DNA from: Pelagomonas calceolata
Lineage: Eukaryota; Sar; Pelagophyceae; Pelagomonadales; Pelagomonadaceae
DNA length: 64,000 bases
Assembly: GCA_918797485.1 (NCBI GenBank)
Contig: CAKKNE010000001.1
Coordinates: 496,001 to 560,000 of the forward strand
Reading direction: 5' to 3'
A program made the translations under genes and the position numbers. This document shows, piece after piece, positions 53,383-63,788 of this stretch. The notes under the pieces were generated by a model. That model was not told the DNA's origin and did not search any database. It was given only the letters and a program-made list of their open reading frames with translations. Position 1 is the stretch's first letter, and each line of letters opens with the position of its first letter.

Positions 53383-55206
53383 TCAAGAAGACCCCACCAC
53401 AGGCAGCCTCTCGAACGCGGCCGCAGCGGTCGCCGCCGCGACGCGCCGCCCGCTGTTAAACGCCGCTGCCGCCGCGCGCCGCACCCGCTCCACCACCACA
53501 CCAAACCCGAGCAGCCCCAGGACCCACCGGAGATCGCTCAGGTAGGCGCGCACCGCGGCGACGGGCCAATAGAACAAGCATTTCAATAACGGCGGCCCGA
53601 CGAACGGCGAAGATATAAACAGAGCGAGCGCGTAGCCCGGCCGTTTCTTCACCACGGGCGGCGCCGCGTCCCACCGCCTGAGGAAACGGCAGGCGCGCTT
53701 CCAGCGCGGTTTTATGAACTCCCGCATATTTTCGTAGATGTAGCGCACGATACCCGCAAAAGCCGAGAACCAGCGCTCGGACACTATTATCATTTCGTCG
53801 CAACACTGGTACAGCTGCGCGCCCAGAGGCGCAAACGTCGAAGACACGTCGTTCAGCGAGAAGTTGTACTTTTGTTTGAGCGTATCATTGAACTGGATCG
53901 TAGCGTTCAGCACTCGTATTTCAATACTCCGCCCCAACTCGCCGCGCCTCATCCACAGCAACGTAGATTTGAGGAGGGTATACCTCCGATACACCTTGAT
54001 GGGGATGAAGCGCGGTGAGTTCGTCCACAGGTCTTTGCACCACTGCTCCCAGCCGCGCCGCTTGAAATCGTATCGAGCATGTTGTACAAGGACATGACCA
54101 ACAGCCGTCCAGTTTAGTGAACGCTCAAAGGTGACGGCGGGGTTCCGGTCGATGTGCGTCTTCATGGACGTTTGCTTTTCCTTTTGTCTGCGCTCCGCTT
54201 CAGGTGTGAAAGTCTTGAGCGTGTTGTTGTAGGCCGTTTCCAGGCCCTTCTTCTTCGTTGCTAGAGTTTGAATTTCAGTCTCGTTCAGCAGCTCGAGATC
54301 TTCGGCAATAGCCGCGTGTAGAGCTGCTGTTTTGGCTCGTCTTACGATCGACTTCGTCAGACCCTCATCATCGTCCTCTTCTTCCTCCGCAAACCCTAAC
54401 GCTTTAGCTAAACCAGCAACGTCGTCCTCGACCGCAGCAAGGCGCTTGAGCGTCGCCGATAAGGCCGCCCGTTCCACCTCGAACTGCGCCTCGAGCCTCT
54501 GTCGTTCGACGGCCTGCTGGGCCACTTCCGCATTCGCCCAGCCCAATTGCTTGTGCATCTCTTCCACAGCTTTATGCAACCTTTTATTAGCGTGGACCTT
54601 CTCGGCTATGGTCGCGTTCGACGCGTTGCGACACTCGTACCGCGAGAAGTTGAAGGTCCAGGGCCGATCGGCTTCCAATCGCTTGATGACCTCGCCGTGC
54701 TCGACGTTCCACCTCCGTAGGTATTCTTCGGTCAAAGTTACCGTGAAGTCCGCGAGGATGTGCCTCGTTATCGTTATTACCAGTAAAACAAAGGGCAGCC
54801 AGTAGCGTCGCGCGACATACGTCCGTCTCTGTCTTACGACGCGTGGTGTCGGAGGCCTGTACCTTCTCACCATGACCCAGAGGAGTAGAAGGACCACAAA
54901 AATACGTGTATACAGCCGCCACCGCGCGTTCAGTAATGCTGGAAATATTTTCTCGGCTTGAAGTTGGAAGTCGCTCTTCGTGATGTTCTCCTCCTTTTTA
55001 CCGATGTCATTGATGGAGAAGCTCCGCTTCGGCTTTTTGGGCGCGGCCGCGGTCGCGTTCGCGTCGGCCGCCGCCCCTTCCGCCTGGGCGTCATAGGTCC
55101 GCGAGTACGTGCCGTCCTCGTTCTTCTTCAAGCCCGGGCCGGGCTCGAAGGTTACGTCCGTGGCCGCGGTGAGGGCTGCCCAGCAGCATAGTAGAGTGCG
55201 GCGCAT
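53383..55206 (-). CDS. Large membrane-associated coiled-coil protein, unknown
   Basis: A 607-residue protein of unrecognised family. A signal peptide (MRRTLLCCWAALTAATD) is followed by a short polar part, then two hydrophobic helices (TRIFVVLLLLWVMV and WLPFVLLVITITRHI) separated by a very basic loop. The middle (about 165-340) is lumenal or cytosolic coiled coil with several N-x-T/S sites. Later segments include RGWEQWCKDLWTNSPRFIPI and YQCCDEMIIVSERWFSAFAG. Two or three more hydrophobic stretches lie near the end (YALALFISSPFVGPPLL, WVLGLLGFGVVV). No catalytic motif was seen. The clean 1.8-kb frame and usage make it a real gene. Confidence 0.7.
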   Translation of the reverse strand: MRRTLLCCWAALTAATDVTFEPGPGLKKNEDGTYSRTYDAQAEGAAADANATAAAPKKPKRSFSINDIGKKEENITKSDFQLQAEKIFPALLNARWRLYTRIFVVLLLLWVMVRRYRPPTPRVVRQRRTYVARRYWLPFVLLVITITRHILADFTVTLTEEYLRRWNVEHGEVIKRLEADRPWTFNFSRYECRNASNATIAEKVHANKRLHKAVEEMHKQLGWANAEVAQQAVERQRLEAQFEVERAALSATLKRLAAVEDDVAGLAKALGFAEEEEDDDEGLTKSIVRRAKTAALHAAIAEDLELLNETEIQTLATKKKGLETAYNNTLKTFTPEAERRQKEKQTSMKTHIDRNPAVTFERSLNWTAVGHVLVQHARYDFKRRGWEQWCKDLWTNSPRFIPIKVYRRYTLLKSTLLWMRRGELGRSIEIRVLNATIQFNDTLKQKYNFSLNDVSSTFAPLGAQLYQCCDEMIIVSERWFSAFAGIVRYIYENMREFIKPRWKRACRFLRRWDAAPPVVKKRPGYALALFISSPFVGPPLLKCLFYWPVAAVRAYLSDLRWVLGLLGFGVVVERVRRAAAAAFNSGRRVAAATAAAAFERLPVVGSS

Positions 55207-55642
55207 GGCGCCCGCCGGGGCAGCCGCCGGTCGACCGGGGCTGCGGCGGGCGATGATAGTGATGCTCGCTGCGCCCTTTGACGCGTCGATGGCGTGCGGC
55301 TGGGGCGCTTGTCGATCGAGCTCGAAGGATTAACTAGCGGACTGTAAGACACTCTAGCGAGCGTCAAGCCCAGCTTTTTTTGGCTCGCGTGGAGGTGTGT
55401 GAGGGACCTCAGCGAGCAAGCCGGACTCGTTTTGGCATCTCAGCTTCACGGCTGAACAGTCGCCAAACTCGCTTGCGCTCGCGAGACAGCTTTGCATCAC
55501 TGCTTTGACCAGGGCAAAGGACAAGCTGTACTCCACGAGCGTTTGCGAAGAAAGCGTCAAAAACACACGTCACATATTGTATCACTGCCGCGGCGACCGC
55601 GGCGAGCGATTTTGCTCTACGCGACGACACACGAGCAGAAGC
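55207..55642. promoter_or_regulatory. Divergent intergenic region, 436 bp, with CTAG motif
   Basis: Lies between the 53.4-kb gene and the Mpv17 gene. It holds a minus-strand motif copy and a CGCGTCGATGGCGTGCGG block at 55286 like the interior of introners. No gene was seen. Confidence 0.45.
55334..55359 (-). repeat. CTAG motif copy 12
   Basis: On the minus strand, CGCTAGAGTGTCTTACAGTC then CGCTAG; 128 bp upstream of the minus-strand ATG at 55206. Confidence 0.55.
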
Positions 55643-56257
55643 ATGGCGCTCGCCGGCCGCGGCTTCCTGGCCTGGTACAACGCGCGCCTCACGAGCCACC
55701 CCTACAGCGTCAAAGCGTTCGGGACCGGCGCGACCTACGTCGCCAGCGACTGCACGGCGCAGGCCATCGAAGGCGAGAAAGACAAAACTGTGCAGGACCG
55801 CGCCGCGCGCGCGCTGAAGTTCGGCGCCGTCGGCTGCTTCTGGGTCGGGCCACTGCTCACGTACTGGTTCAACGTCATGGAGCGCTTCCTGCCCGGGCGG
55901 GCGCCGGCGCGCGTCGCCGCGAAGCTCGTGATCGACCAGGTGCTCCAAGGGCCCTTCATGATCGGGTCGATGTTCGCGCTTTGTGCGGCCGCGAACGGCG
56001 CGTCCGTGGACGCGATCCAGAACAAGCTCGAGGCAGAACTCTGGCCGACCTGGGTCAACTCCGTGATTGTGTGGGGGCCGGTACAAATAGGACAGCAGAC
56101 GCTCGTGCCCCTCAAATACAGGGTGGCGGTGGCGAACGGCGTGTCCTACGTCTGGGATACGTACCTGTCCCTGAAGATGATGCCGCCGCCGGCCGAGGCG
56201 GGCACGGACAAGGCTGCAAAGCCATCGGCGCTCGTGCGGCGGCGGACGATTGTTTAA
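55643..56257 (+). CDS. Mpv17/PMP22-family membrane protein
   Basis: A 204-residue four-helix protein. FLAWYNARLTSHPYSVKAFGTGATYVASDCTAQ is the family's N-terminal signature (W-x-x-Y...L...HP...K), and KLVIDQVLQGPFMIGSMF is the DQ-x-x-x-x-P motif. ELWPTWVNSVIVWGPVQIGQQTLVPLKYRV corresponds to the W-x-x-W...Q...N...P-x-x-R motif, and the protein ends at YVWDTYLS. It is likely in the mitochondrial inner or peroxisomal membrane. The start is the ATG at 55643; the frame extends to a TTG upstream. It converges on the kinesin gene (13 bp). Confidence 0.93.
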   Translation: MALAGRGFLAWYNARLTSHPYSVKAFGTGATYVASDCTAQAIEGEKDKTVQDRAARALKFGAVGCFWVGPLLTYWFNVMERFLPGRAPARVAAKLVIDQVLQGPFMIGSMFALCAAANGASVDAIQNKLEAELWPTWVNSVIVWGPVQIGQQTLVPLKYRVAVANGVSYVWDTYLSLKMMPPPAEAGTDKAAKPSALVRRRTIV

Positions 56258-56270
56258 TTTATATGTTGTG

Positions 56271-57807
56271 TCACATTATCTCGTAGTTCGCGCGGGCGCG
56301 GGCCCGGGCCGCGGCCGCGGCGAGCTCGTCGACGGCGCCGGGGTCCGCGCCGACGCTTCGAAGCAAGTCGGCTTTGGCGCTGCCCGTCGTCCGCCACCGC
56401 GGCGAGTTCGCCGCCGCGAGCGGCTTTGTCGCCGTCGTCCGCGCCGCGAGGACCTGTGTGGAATCAAATGTCGGGCGCCCCACGCCATCGACGCAACCTA
56501 ACTCACTGGTTGATTTCCACACAGGCGAGGACCTCGGCCTGGACGAGGACCGCGGCCTCCATGAGGCGCACGCGCTCGCGCAGCTCGACGGACGCGCCGG
56601 CGAGGTCCTCGGGCAGCAAGGGCGGCAGGGCCCGGAGCCACGCGTGGTAGTCGTGGAGCCAGGCTTCTCGGGTTTCCGCGTCGGCGGCGGTGTCCCACTC
56701 GTCCACTAAAACCCGGCGCCGCTCGCAGAGTACCTTCGCGTCGGCGACCTCCGACGCGTCCTTAGACGCGTCGGCGGCCGCAGACCCGCGACGAAGCCGC
56801 GCGATCTCCGCGCGCGCGCTTTGCAGAGCCGCCTCGAGCTCGCGCACGCGCCGCGGATTATTTCCAGAGGTAATCTCGGGCGCGACCTCACACGCGAAGG
56901 TCCGCACGCGCATGGCCCGCCGCGCGAAGTGTAAGGTAGATATGGTCTCGTCGGCGCACAATGATGAAGGTGAGAGCGTCGCCACGAAGGCGCAGCGCCC
57001 TCCACAAAAGGCGTCCCTTAATAAACGTGTGAGCTTCGACGCGCGATACGGCACGTGGGGCCGCCCGTCCTTCAAGGCACTTACGACGTTCGCCAGTGCT
57101 GAGAGTGATTGGTTGATGCTCGTGAGTTCCTTGATCCGATGCTTCGAGTAGTCCCGGAGCTCTTCGGTCCGCCACTTTTCAGAACCAGCTAGATCGGCCA
57201 GTCGCAAGGTCGCGCCATTCACCTCCACGGAGAAGATCGTGTGGCTCCTACTACTTCTTTCATTCAAGTCCGTCGACGCAATCGCGCGTCGCTCCGCGCC
57301 CAACCGCAACACGTCGAGGACCTCATCTAATGAAGACACATCGACGACTTCGGCACCGACAACCCCACAGTCGTCCCTGATATCCAACGACGTTCGGTCC
57401 GACAGCAAATCCGCGACGCGTTCGTTGTGGATCTCGACGTACGAGACACGAGCGCCGTCGACGCGCTCGAACAGCGCGCCCATACAACGCGGAATGAGGC
57501 CGTCCATGGCGCCGAGCATCGTATGTGTTTTGCCGGTGCCGGTCTGACCGTAGGACAGGCAGCACGCCGACGCGCCATTCATGACCGCATCGACGAGCGG
57601 CAGGGCGCATGCCGTAAAGACCTGGGCTTGCGTCGTCGCTTCGCCGAAGACGCGCCCGAAGCGGAAGCGCCGCTCCCGTAGCGTCCCGTCCGTCTCCACC
57701 TGAACCGCCACTACGCCGTCGGTGGTCTGGACGACGCGCGGCGCTTCTTCATGGAGCTCGCGCTGTAGAAGGGGCCGCACGCGGGCGTAGACGTCGATTG
57801 ACCCCAT
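56271..57807 (-). CDS. Short kinesin motor protein (two exons)
   Basis: Microtubule motor, 485 aa. Exon 1 (57807-56533) starts MGSIDVYARVRPLLQREL and holds the whole motor: P-loop YGQTGTGKTHTMLG, switch I NERSSRSHTIFSV, switch II LADLAGSEKW, then SKLTRLLRDAF and STLHFARRAMRV. A brief coiled coil follows. Exon 2 (56453-56271) adds 60 residues (AARTTATKPLAAANSPRWR). The protein is much shorter than cargo kinesins; the neck and tail are minimal, and the subfamily is unclear. The 79-bp intron is an introner between perfect GTCCTCGC repeats. Splicing at the first GT gives QAE-VLAART; without it translation stops six codons into the element. Confidence 0.92.
56454..56524 (+). mobile_element. Introner element, 71 bp, with perfect 8-bp target duplication
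   Basis: Cleanest copy. Ends CTGTGTGGAATCAAATG and GGTTGATTTCCACACAG. Flanks are GCGAGGAC on the plus strand at 56446-56453 and 56525-56532. The interior is GCCCCACGCCATCGACG plus CCTAACTCACTGG. It runs antisense to the kinesin gene. Confidence 0.95.
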
Positions 57808-58564
<757 letters not shown>

Positions 58565-61500
58565 CTAGATCTTCCCCACCGGCTGCGCGACCGGGATGTC
58601 CAGCGGCGGCGCGGACGCGTTATGCTGCTTCTTCCGCCGCGAGAAGAAGTGCGGCACGGGAATGGCCTCGAGCGGCGGCGCGGAGGGCTCCTGCAAGCCG
58701 GGCGTCTTGTTCGATCGCCGGGCGTAGGTCACGACGATGCCGCAGGCGGCGACCAGGCAGCAGAAGCCGACGCAGACGCAGACGCTGATGATGACGACCA
58801 TTTGCGTGGCCTTCTTGTTCTTTTTTGACGACAGCCAGGCGGTGGGCAGCGGCGTCGGCGCCGGCGAGTCCCACGCGGGCGCGCCGACGGCCGTGGTTTC
58901 CGCGGCCCCGAGGTCGACGCCCGCGTCGCTCGCGGCTTTGTCGAGGGCGACATCGACGTCGTCGGTCGAAATGCCCTCGATCGCGGCCGCGATGGCCGCC
59001 GCTTCGTCCGCAGTTTCGACGCTCACTTCGTAGGTCACGATGACGCCGTCGGTTTGTAACCGCCGCACGCCGCGCGACGGCGCATCGCCATCGCTGACGG
59101 CGCACGCCACGCTGACAGCGGCCGCGTCCACGCTGCACAGGTCGGCGATGGCAGCGACGAAGACGTCGACGTTGGAATCGACGTATTCACACGTGATCCC
59201 CTCGAAGTAGAGCTCGCCGCTCACAACGAATAAGGCGGCGGGTGCTTGCGTCTGCACCACGCGTACCGGCCGCGGCGTCGGGGCCCACGAGATGACGGGG
59301 GCCGCCGTCGTCGTCGGCTTGGGCGTCGGCATGGGAGTGGTGGGCATAGCTGTAGGGGATGAAGTAGGAGCGAACTCCGGCGGAGTATAAGGAAACACGC
59401 CTCCACCAAACTTTCCACCCGTGACGCAGTCGTGGCAGCCCGGCACCCAGAGCTCGTCGTCTACACTATATGCGCCGGCGTAATCATCAAAATCGGTCCA
59501 CGACGGTTTCTGGTCGACGTAGTTATAGGTGCCCCCGTCTCCAGCACAGTCGCTACAGCTCCAGACCAGTTTCCCGTCGGCCTTCGGTCGGAAGTCCATG
59601 GCCTCGGCCGTCGGCGTCCCGATCTCGTGCGGCTCGAACAACCCGAGCAGGTCGTCGCCGTCAATAACCCCAGCCTCATTAAACGAATCTTCCCCTTCCC
59701 CGACGCCCGACGTGTCGACGGCGGGCCAGGCGCCGTTTATCAATTCCTCCTGGACGCCGTCGGTCAAGGGGAGGAGCTGCCTCGTTAATTCTGGTGGTGC
59801 AGTATGATTGCGCGGGTTGCAAACTACTAGATCTCCGCAGAGATTGAGAGAAGCGTAGCCCGGGATGGCATCAAACTCCAGCGTAGAACCGCGACTCTTC
59901 ACCTCGGAGTGCGCGTTGTACCTCGCCACGGTATACAAGTTGTGGTCGTCGATGGAGGCCCAACTTTCAACTTGTAAAAATCTACTACCGGTATTGTGCT
60001 CGATGGTGTGGTTGTAGCCCTTCGTCGTCATGCCCAGGCCCATGTGCACGTTGTGTTTGATTGTGGTATACCTACCTGCTTCGTCAGGTTGGGTCGACTG
60101 CGCGGTATCTAACCTCGCGAAGCTCACGAGGGAAGGACCGAGGACCCAGTTGTACTCAATCACCAAGCCTTCTTGGGCGCCCGTCAACGCGTGGAAGACC
60201 GCGGCGTCGAACTGGGGACCTAAGAAGTCCTGTCCTATTACGAGATTGTGGTGGTGGATATTCCCGCGCGCCCACGAGTAGTGCCCTGCTTTATCGCCAT
60301 TATAGAGCAACCTGTGTGGAAATCAACCAGTGCGTCGGGTGCACCCGACAATTCTTCACTAAGTCATTTCTCGATGATGACGCGGCCGTCCTGGCTCGGT
60401 CGAGCGGCGAGGAACCGGCATCGCCACGCCATCGAGCAGGCGCCGCTTCGACGGCGTAAAACTTTGACTTCCACACAGATAGCAACGTGTTGTGCGCCAC
60501 CACCGACCGCTGGGCCATGTTATTCAACGTGTAGGCCGTCCGCTGCTCGAACGAATTGAACGCGAAATAATTCCCGAGAATGCGAGCACCGGTGCCCTTG
60601 TAGTACAACGCACCTTCGCCAAACTCCGCCGTGTTGTTCTCGAATTTCACGTAGGGCGTACCGCCGCGTTTCGTCTGCTTCGTGGACTTTAATCTAATCC
60701 CGTCGACCGGAGCGTACAGAAACCTTGACCGGGTAAGCCTCAGATCCGTCGACTGTAAGGAGTTGTACGCCGGGCCGGCGCCGCAGCACGACGTCCCGTA
60801 AAAATACAAGTCGCGCACATGGATGCGGTGGCAGCCATCATCAATAGACAACACATCCCTCCTCGTCGCGTTCTTGACGCGGATCGGGTATGTCGATGGG
60901 GCTTTACTGGTGTCGACGTGGACCTCGCCCTTTCGTTCGTCGACCCAGAACCAGGGCACGTTCCGATCCTCATCAAGGGTCTCGCCCCGTTCATAGACGG
61001 CGACGGCGTCGTCCAGCGCGAAGGCCGCATCACCTAACACCCAGGCGTCATCAGGCGACCAGGCGAAGCATGGAGCGCGCGCCGTCCCATAGCCGGCCTT
61101 GGGGTCGTGATTCCCATCAACAATACTACTTTCGTTGGCGCACATGATGTTGTGGCCCGCGACCAGTACTTCTGGGCGGCGCGTGAAGGGTATTGCGGCG
61201 GTGACCACATCCTCGAAAGTATGGTGCCGCGCCCACCGGACGTCCCAGAAGGCGTCCGTTCCATCAAAAATAACTTTATTGTGATCGTAGGGTCTGACCA
61301 AAAGATGGTCCGCGCTGTCCAACGGCGTACTGGGTTCGTCGTTGTAGATGCCGCCTTTGAGAGCGCACACGAGCTGTGGGAGTTGCTCGTCTGGTGAATT
61401 CTTGTTGGAACTCCATTTGAACCCGAACCGTTGTATGCACTCCCTCAGCGTTCTTAGCGGAAAGGCCTCCGTGCCGTTGTTCGCGTCGTCGCCTTCATTC

Positions 61501-61715
61501 GCATCGATTATTTTGGTGACCGTGTCCATGCAGGATGTTGTTGTTGATGGTTTTGTGGCGGTGCACTCGGCGTCTGCTACTACTAAGTCGTCATCCACGC
61601 ATAGGACTTCCAATTCTCGTACTCCATCAATACAGTCCGCGTCGTCGGCCCAGCGCGTGAGCCAGCTCGCGGCGTTGACAGTGGTGAGTGTGAGGAGGAG
61701 GTGTAGTAGGCGCAT
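58565..61715 (-). CDS. Large secreted/type I membrane parallel beta-helix protein (two exons)
   Basis: A 991-residue surface protein. Exon 1 (61715-60487) has a signal peptide (MRLLHLLLTLTTVNAASW), IDANEGDDANNGTEAFPLRT, which is the usual opening of extracellular right-handed beta-helix domains, and helix rungs such as VKFENNTAEFGEGALYYKG. Exon 2 (60311-58565) continues the rungs (LYNGDKAGHYSWARGNIHHH), then a Thr/Pro stalk (SSPTAMPTTPMPTPKPTTT), a small domain of about 140 residues repeating DGVIVTYEVS-like text, and one membrane helix (MVVIISVCVCVGFCCLVAAC) with a short tail. It may bind or cut polysaccharides, but no catalytic residues can be assigned. The 175-bp introner intron has flanks GTTGCTAT and GTTGCTCT; splicing at the first GT gives HNT-LLYNGDK. 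Confidence 0.85.
60312..60478 (-). mobile_element. Introner element, 167 bp, in the beta-helix gene
   Basis: The longest clear copy. Ends CTGTGTGGAAATCAACC and CTTTGACTTCCACACAG. Gene-strand flanks are GTTGCTAT and GTTGCTCT (7 of 8). About 90 bp of interior is unrelated to the short copies, followed by CCACGCCATCGAG. Orientation matches the gene. Confidence 0.9.
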
Positions 61716-62059
61716 CTCCAAAAAGGCTGCCCCGATGTTATCTCTGGAGCTTGTGAGCTTGTTGCTTGGAGCGGCAGCCGAGGCCGGGTGCGCAGCGTCG
61801 CCCCAGGCCTACGGCCGCATCAGAGACCGAGCGAGCGCCTCTCAGTCTGGCTCGGCGCTCATAAAAGGTGGAGACCCCGCACGCACTAAGTGCATGCGCG
61901 GTTTCGGTTTTTTCTCGCCGCGGCCGACCACGAGGGGCTCGGACGGGCGGAAAAGAGGTCTAGGAAGCAGCTGGGGGGCCAAAACTTTGCGGACTTTTAT
62001 TGCTCGCGAGGCGCAATTGTTGCTTAATTCAGCCGGGGGCGCCCCTTTTTCGGCTGGAA

Positions 62060-62117
62060 AAGCCGCCAGCGCACGCCCCCAGGGACCCTCCAAGCCGCCA
62101 GCGCGCGTCCCCAGGGC
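62060..62117. repeat. Tandem duplication (AAGCCGCCAGCGC...CCCCAGGG)
   Basis: Two adjacent copies of a 26-32 bp unit beginning AAGCCGCCAGCGC, differing at a few bases. Confidence 0.65.
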
Positions 62118-62312
62118 CAGCGACGCCGTAACGGGCCGATTCGTGGCTCTTGCTTGTGGAGCTCTCCCAGTGAAGCTAGCCGGCCGCGCGGCCAAAGCGA
62201 GCTACACCGCGCGTCGAGCAGCAGCTCGAGGCTTCAGGAAGCCCCCCAGCGGCCCAGCTCGGGCGCAGGGTGCCTCCCTAAAGCCCAGAAACCCGGCTTC
62301 CGCGAGCGCTAG

Positions 62313-62423
62313 AATCGGCGGCACCCTCCCAGAGGGAAGCCCCGCCGGAGCGCCGCAGCGCCCATCGAAGCGAGCGAATCCGGCGGCACCCTCGAAGAGG
62401 GCAGCTCCGCCGGCGCTCCGCCG
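62313..62423. repeat. Direct repeat of about 47 bp (two copies)
   Basis: Copies at 62313-62360 and 62377-62423 share CGGCGGCACCCTC, AGAGGG, and CCGCCGG segments. Each has GAGGG/CCCTC inverted parts that could fold as hairpins. They lie just before the MYST ATG, probably in its promoter or 5' UTR. Confidence 0.65.
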
Positions 62424-62438
62424 TTAACCACGGCGACC

Positions 62439-63788
62439 ATGAAGACATTACGGTCGAGCTCCCCGGTCGCCACCCGGGCCCGGGAGGGCAAGCCCCCGGC
62501 CATCTTGAAAACAACCACCAAAAGCGTGACGCGGCGCACGGTGACGCCGTCCGCGCCTCTAGCGCAGAAGTCGAGCATCGAAGTCGGCTGGACGGGAGTC
62601 GTCCAACGGAAGGATTCATCATTGCAGATCGCCGAGGTCGTGGAGTTGGACGCGTCGAAGCGGCGAGTGTATGTCCACTACGTCGCCCACGACCGAAGGA
62701 ACGACGAGTGGGTGTCATTGGATAGTCTGCGGCAGCCGTGCGCGACGCCGCCTGGTGCGGCCCATAAGGTGAGGACGCCGACGTCGCCGCGGCAGCAGCC
62801 TCGGTCGAGGAAGCGCCAGCGCAAGGCGGACCCGAGGCGAACACCGAGAGGCGGCGGGTTGCACTCGTCGCGAGTGGACCCGTCCGTAGCACATCTACTC
62901 GAAGAGGCGCGCCACAAAAAGACGGCCGTGAAGAACATCGAGGCCGTCATCTTCAGCCAGTGGCGCTTAGAACCGTGGTACTGGGCGCCCTTCCCGGAGC
63001 AGTACCACCACCAGGCCCTCTACTTTTGCGACTGGACGCTGCGGTATACTACTTCGCAGATTCTGGCGGTGGAACATCGGACGCAGTACAAGGCGTCCAG
63101 GGCGCCTCGTAGACCTCCAGGCGTACGTTGTTATGGCCCGGACGACGACGACATCTGTCTCTGGGAGGTCGACGGCGAATCGGAGCCTAGGTACTGCCAG
63201 AACCTCTGTTTGCTCGCCAAGCTGTTCTTAGATCACAAGACGCTGTCGTTTGATGCGGAACCGTTTAGATTCTACTGCCTCACCAAAAAGAGTGTGGGTG
63301 ACGACGGCGTCGAGGAGCACGCGCTCATGGGCTACTTTTCCAAGGAGAAGGTCTCGGCCTTGAATTATAATTTGGCCTGTATTCTGACGCTGCCGCAGTT
63401 CCAGAGGCAGGGCGTCGGGACGCTGATGATTAGCTTGTCGTATGCTCTATCGGTACGGGAGCAGAAGGTTGGTTCTCCAGAAAAGCCTCTGTCTGATTTA
63501 GGGAAGTTGAGTTACAGAGCCTACTGGTCCTATATCAGTCTGAAGCTCCTGGAGGACTATGATGGCGACCTGACGCTAAAAGAGTTGGCTCGGACCAAAG
63601 GTCTTTGTTCGGAAGACGTCATCTCGACGCTGGAACATTTAGGGCTGCTGCGCGAGTGGCGCGGCCAGCTCGTGGTCCGCGCGGACCGGAAGGACATCGC
63701 TGCTAAATTAGCCGCGATCAAGCGGCCGCCGCGGCTCTGCGACGAGCGGTTCATGTGCTGGACGCCGCCCGCCGACGACTCGGACTAG
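62439..63788 (+). CDS. MYST-family histone acetyltransferase (Esa1/Tip60-like)
   Basis: Nuclear lysine acetyltransferase, 449 aa. A Tudor-knot/chromo-barrel domain lies at about 49-98 (GWTGVVQRKDSSLQIAEVVE, YVHYVAHDRRNDEWV). The MYST domain has LCLLAKLFLDHKTLSFD with the autoacetylated Lys (about 267), YFSKEKVSALNYNLACILTL with the catalytic Cys (314), acetyl-CoA loop QRQGVG (322-327) and catalytic Glu in GSPEKPLSDLG (348). A winged-helix C terminus follows. The C2HC zinc finger that should precede the core is degraded: at about 195-217 only one Cys and the His of the four ligands are visible (FCDW..., VEHRTQY). The enzyme is probably active but structurally divergent there. Confidence 0.92.
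   Translation: MKTLRSSSPVATRAREGKPPAILKTTTKSVTRRTVTPSAPLAQKSSIEVGWTGVVQRKDSSLQIAEVVELDASKRRVYVHYVAHDRRNDEWVSLDSLRQPCATPPGAAHKVRTPTSPRQQPRSRKRQRKADPRRTPRGGGLHSSRVDPSVAHLLEEARHKKTAVKNIEAVIFSQWRLEPWYWAPFPEQYHHQALYFCDWTLRYTTSQILAVEHRTQYKASRAPRRPPGVRCYGPDDDDICLWEVDGESEPRYCQNLCLLAKLFLDHKTLSFDAEPFRFYCLTKKSVGDDGVEEHALMGYFSKEKVSALNYNLACILTLPQFQRQGVGTLMISLSYALSVREQKVGSPEKPLSDLGKLSYRAYWSYISLKLLEDYDGDLTLKELARTKGLCSEDVISTLEHLGLLREWRGQLVVRADRKDIAAKLAAIKRPPRLCDERFMCWTPPADDSD

Larger units (their letters stand above)
61716..62438. promoter_or_regulatory. Divergent intergenic region, 723 bp, with two local duplications
   Basis: Lies between the beta-helix and MYST starts. It includes two tandem or near-tandem duplications (62060-62117; 62313-62423). 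A long plus-strand frame spans it but is Ala/Pro/Arg-rich and lacks any domain. It should contain both promoters. Confidence 0.5.

Noticed and set aside
61348-62427. 359-codon plus-strand frame over the divergent region before the MYST gene
   Set aside because: Overlaps the first exon of the beta-helix gene in antisense, is Ala/Pro/Arg-rich, and has no domain.
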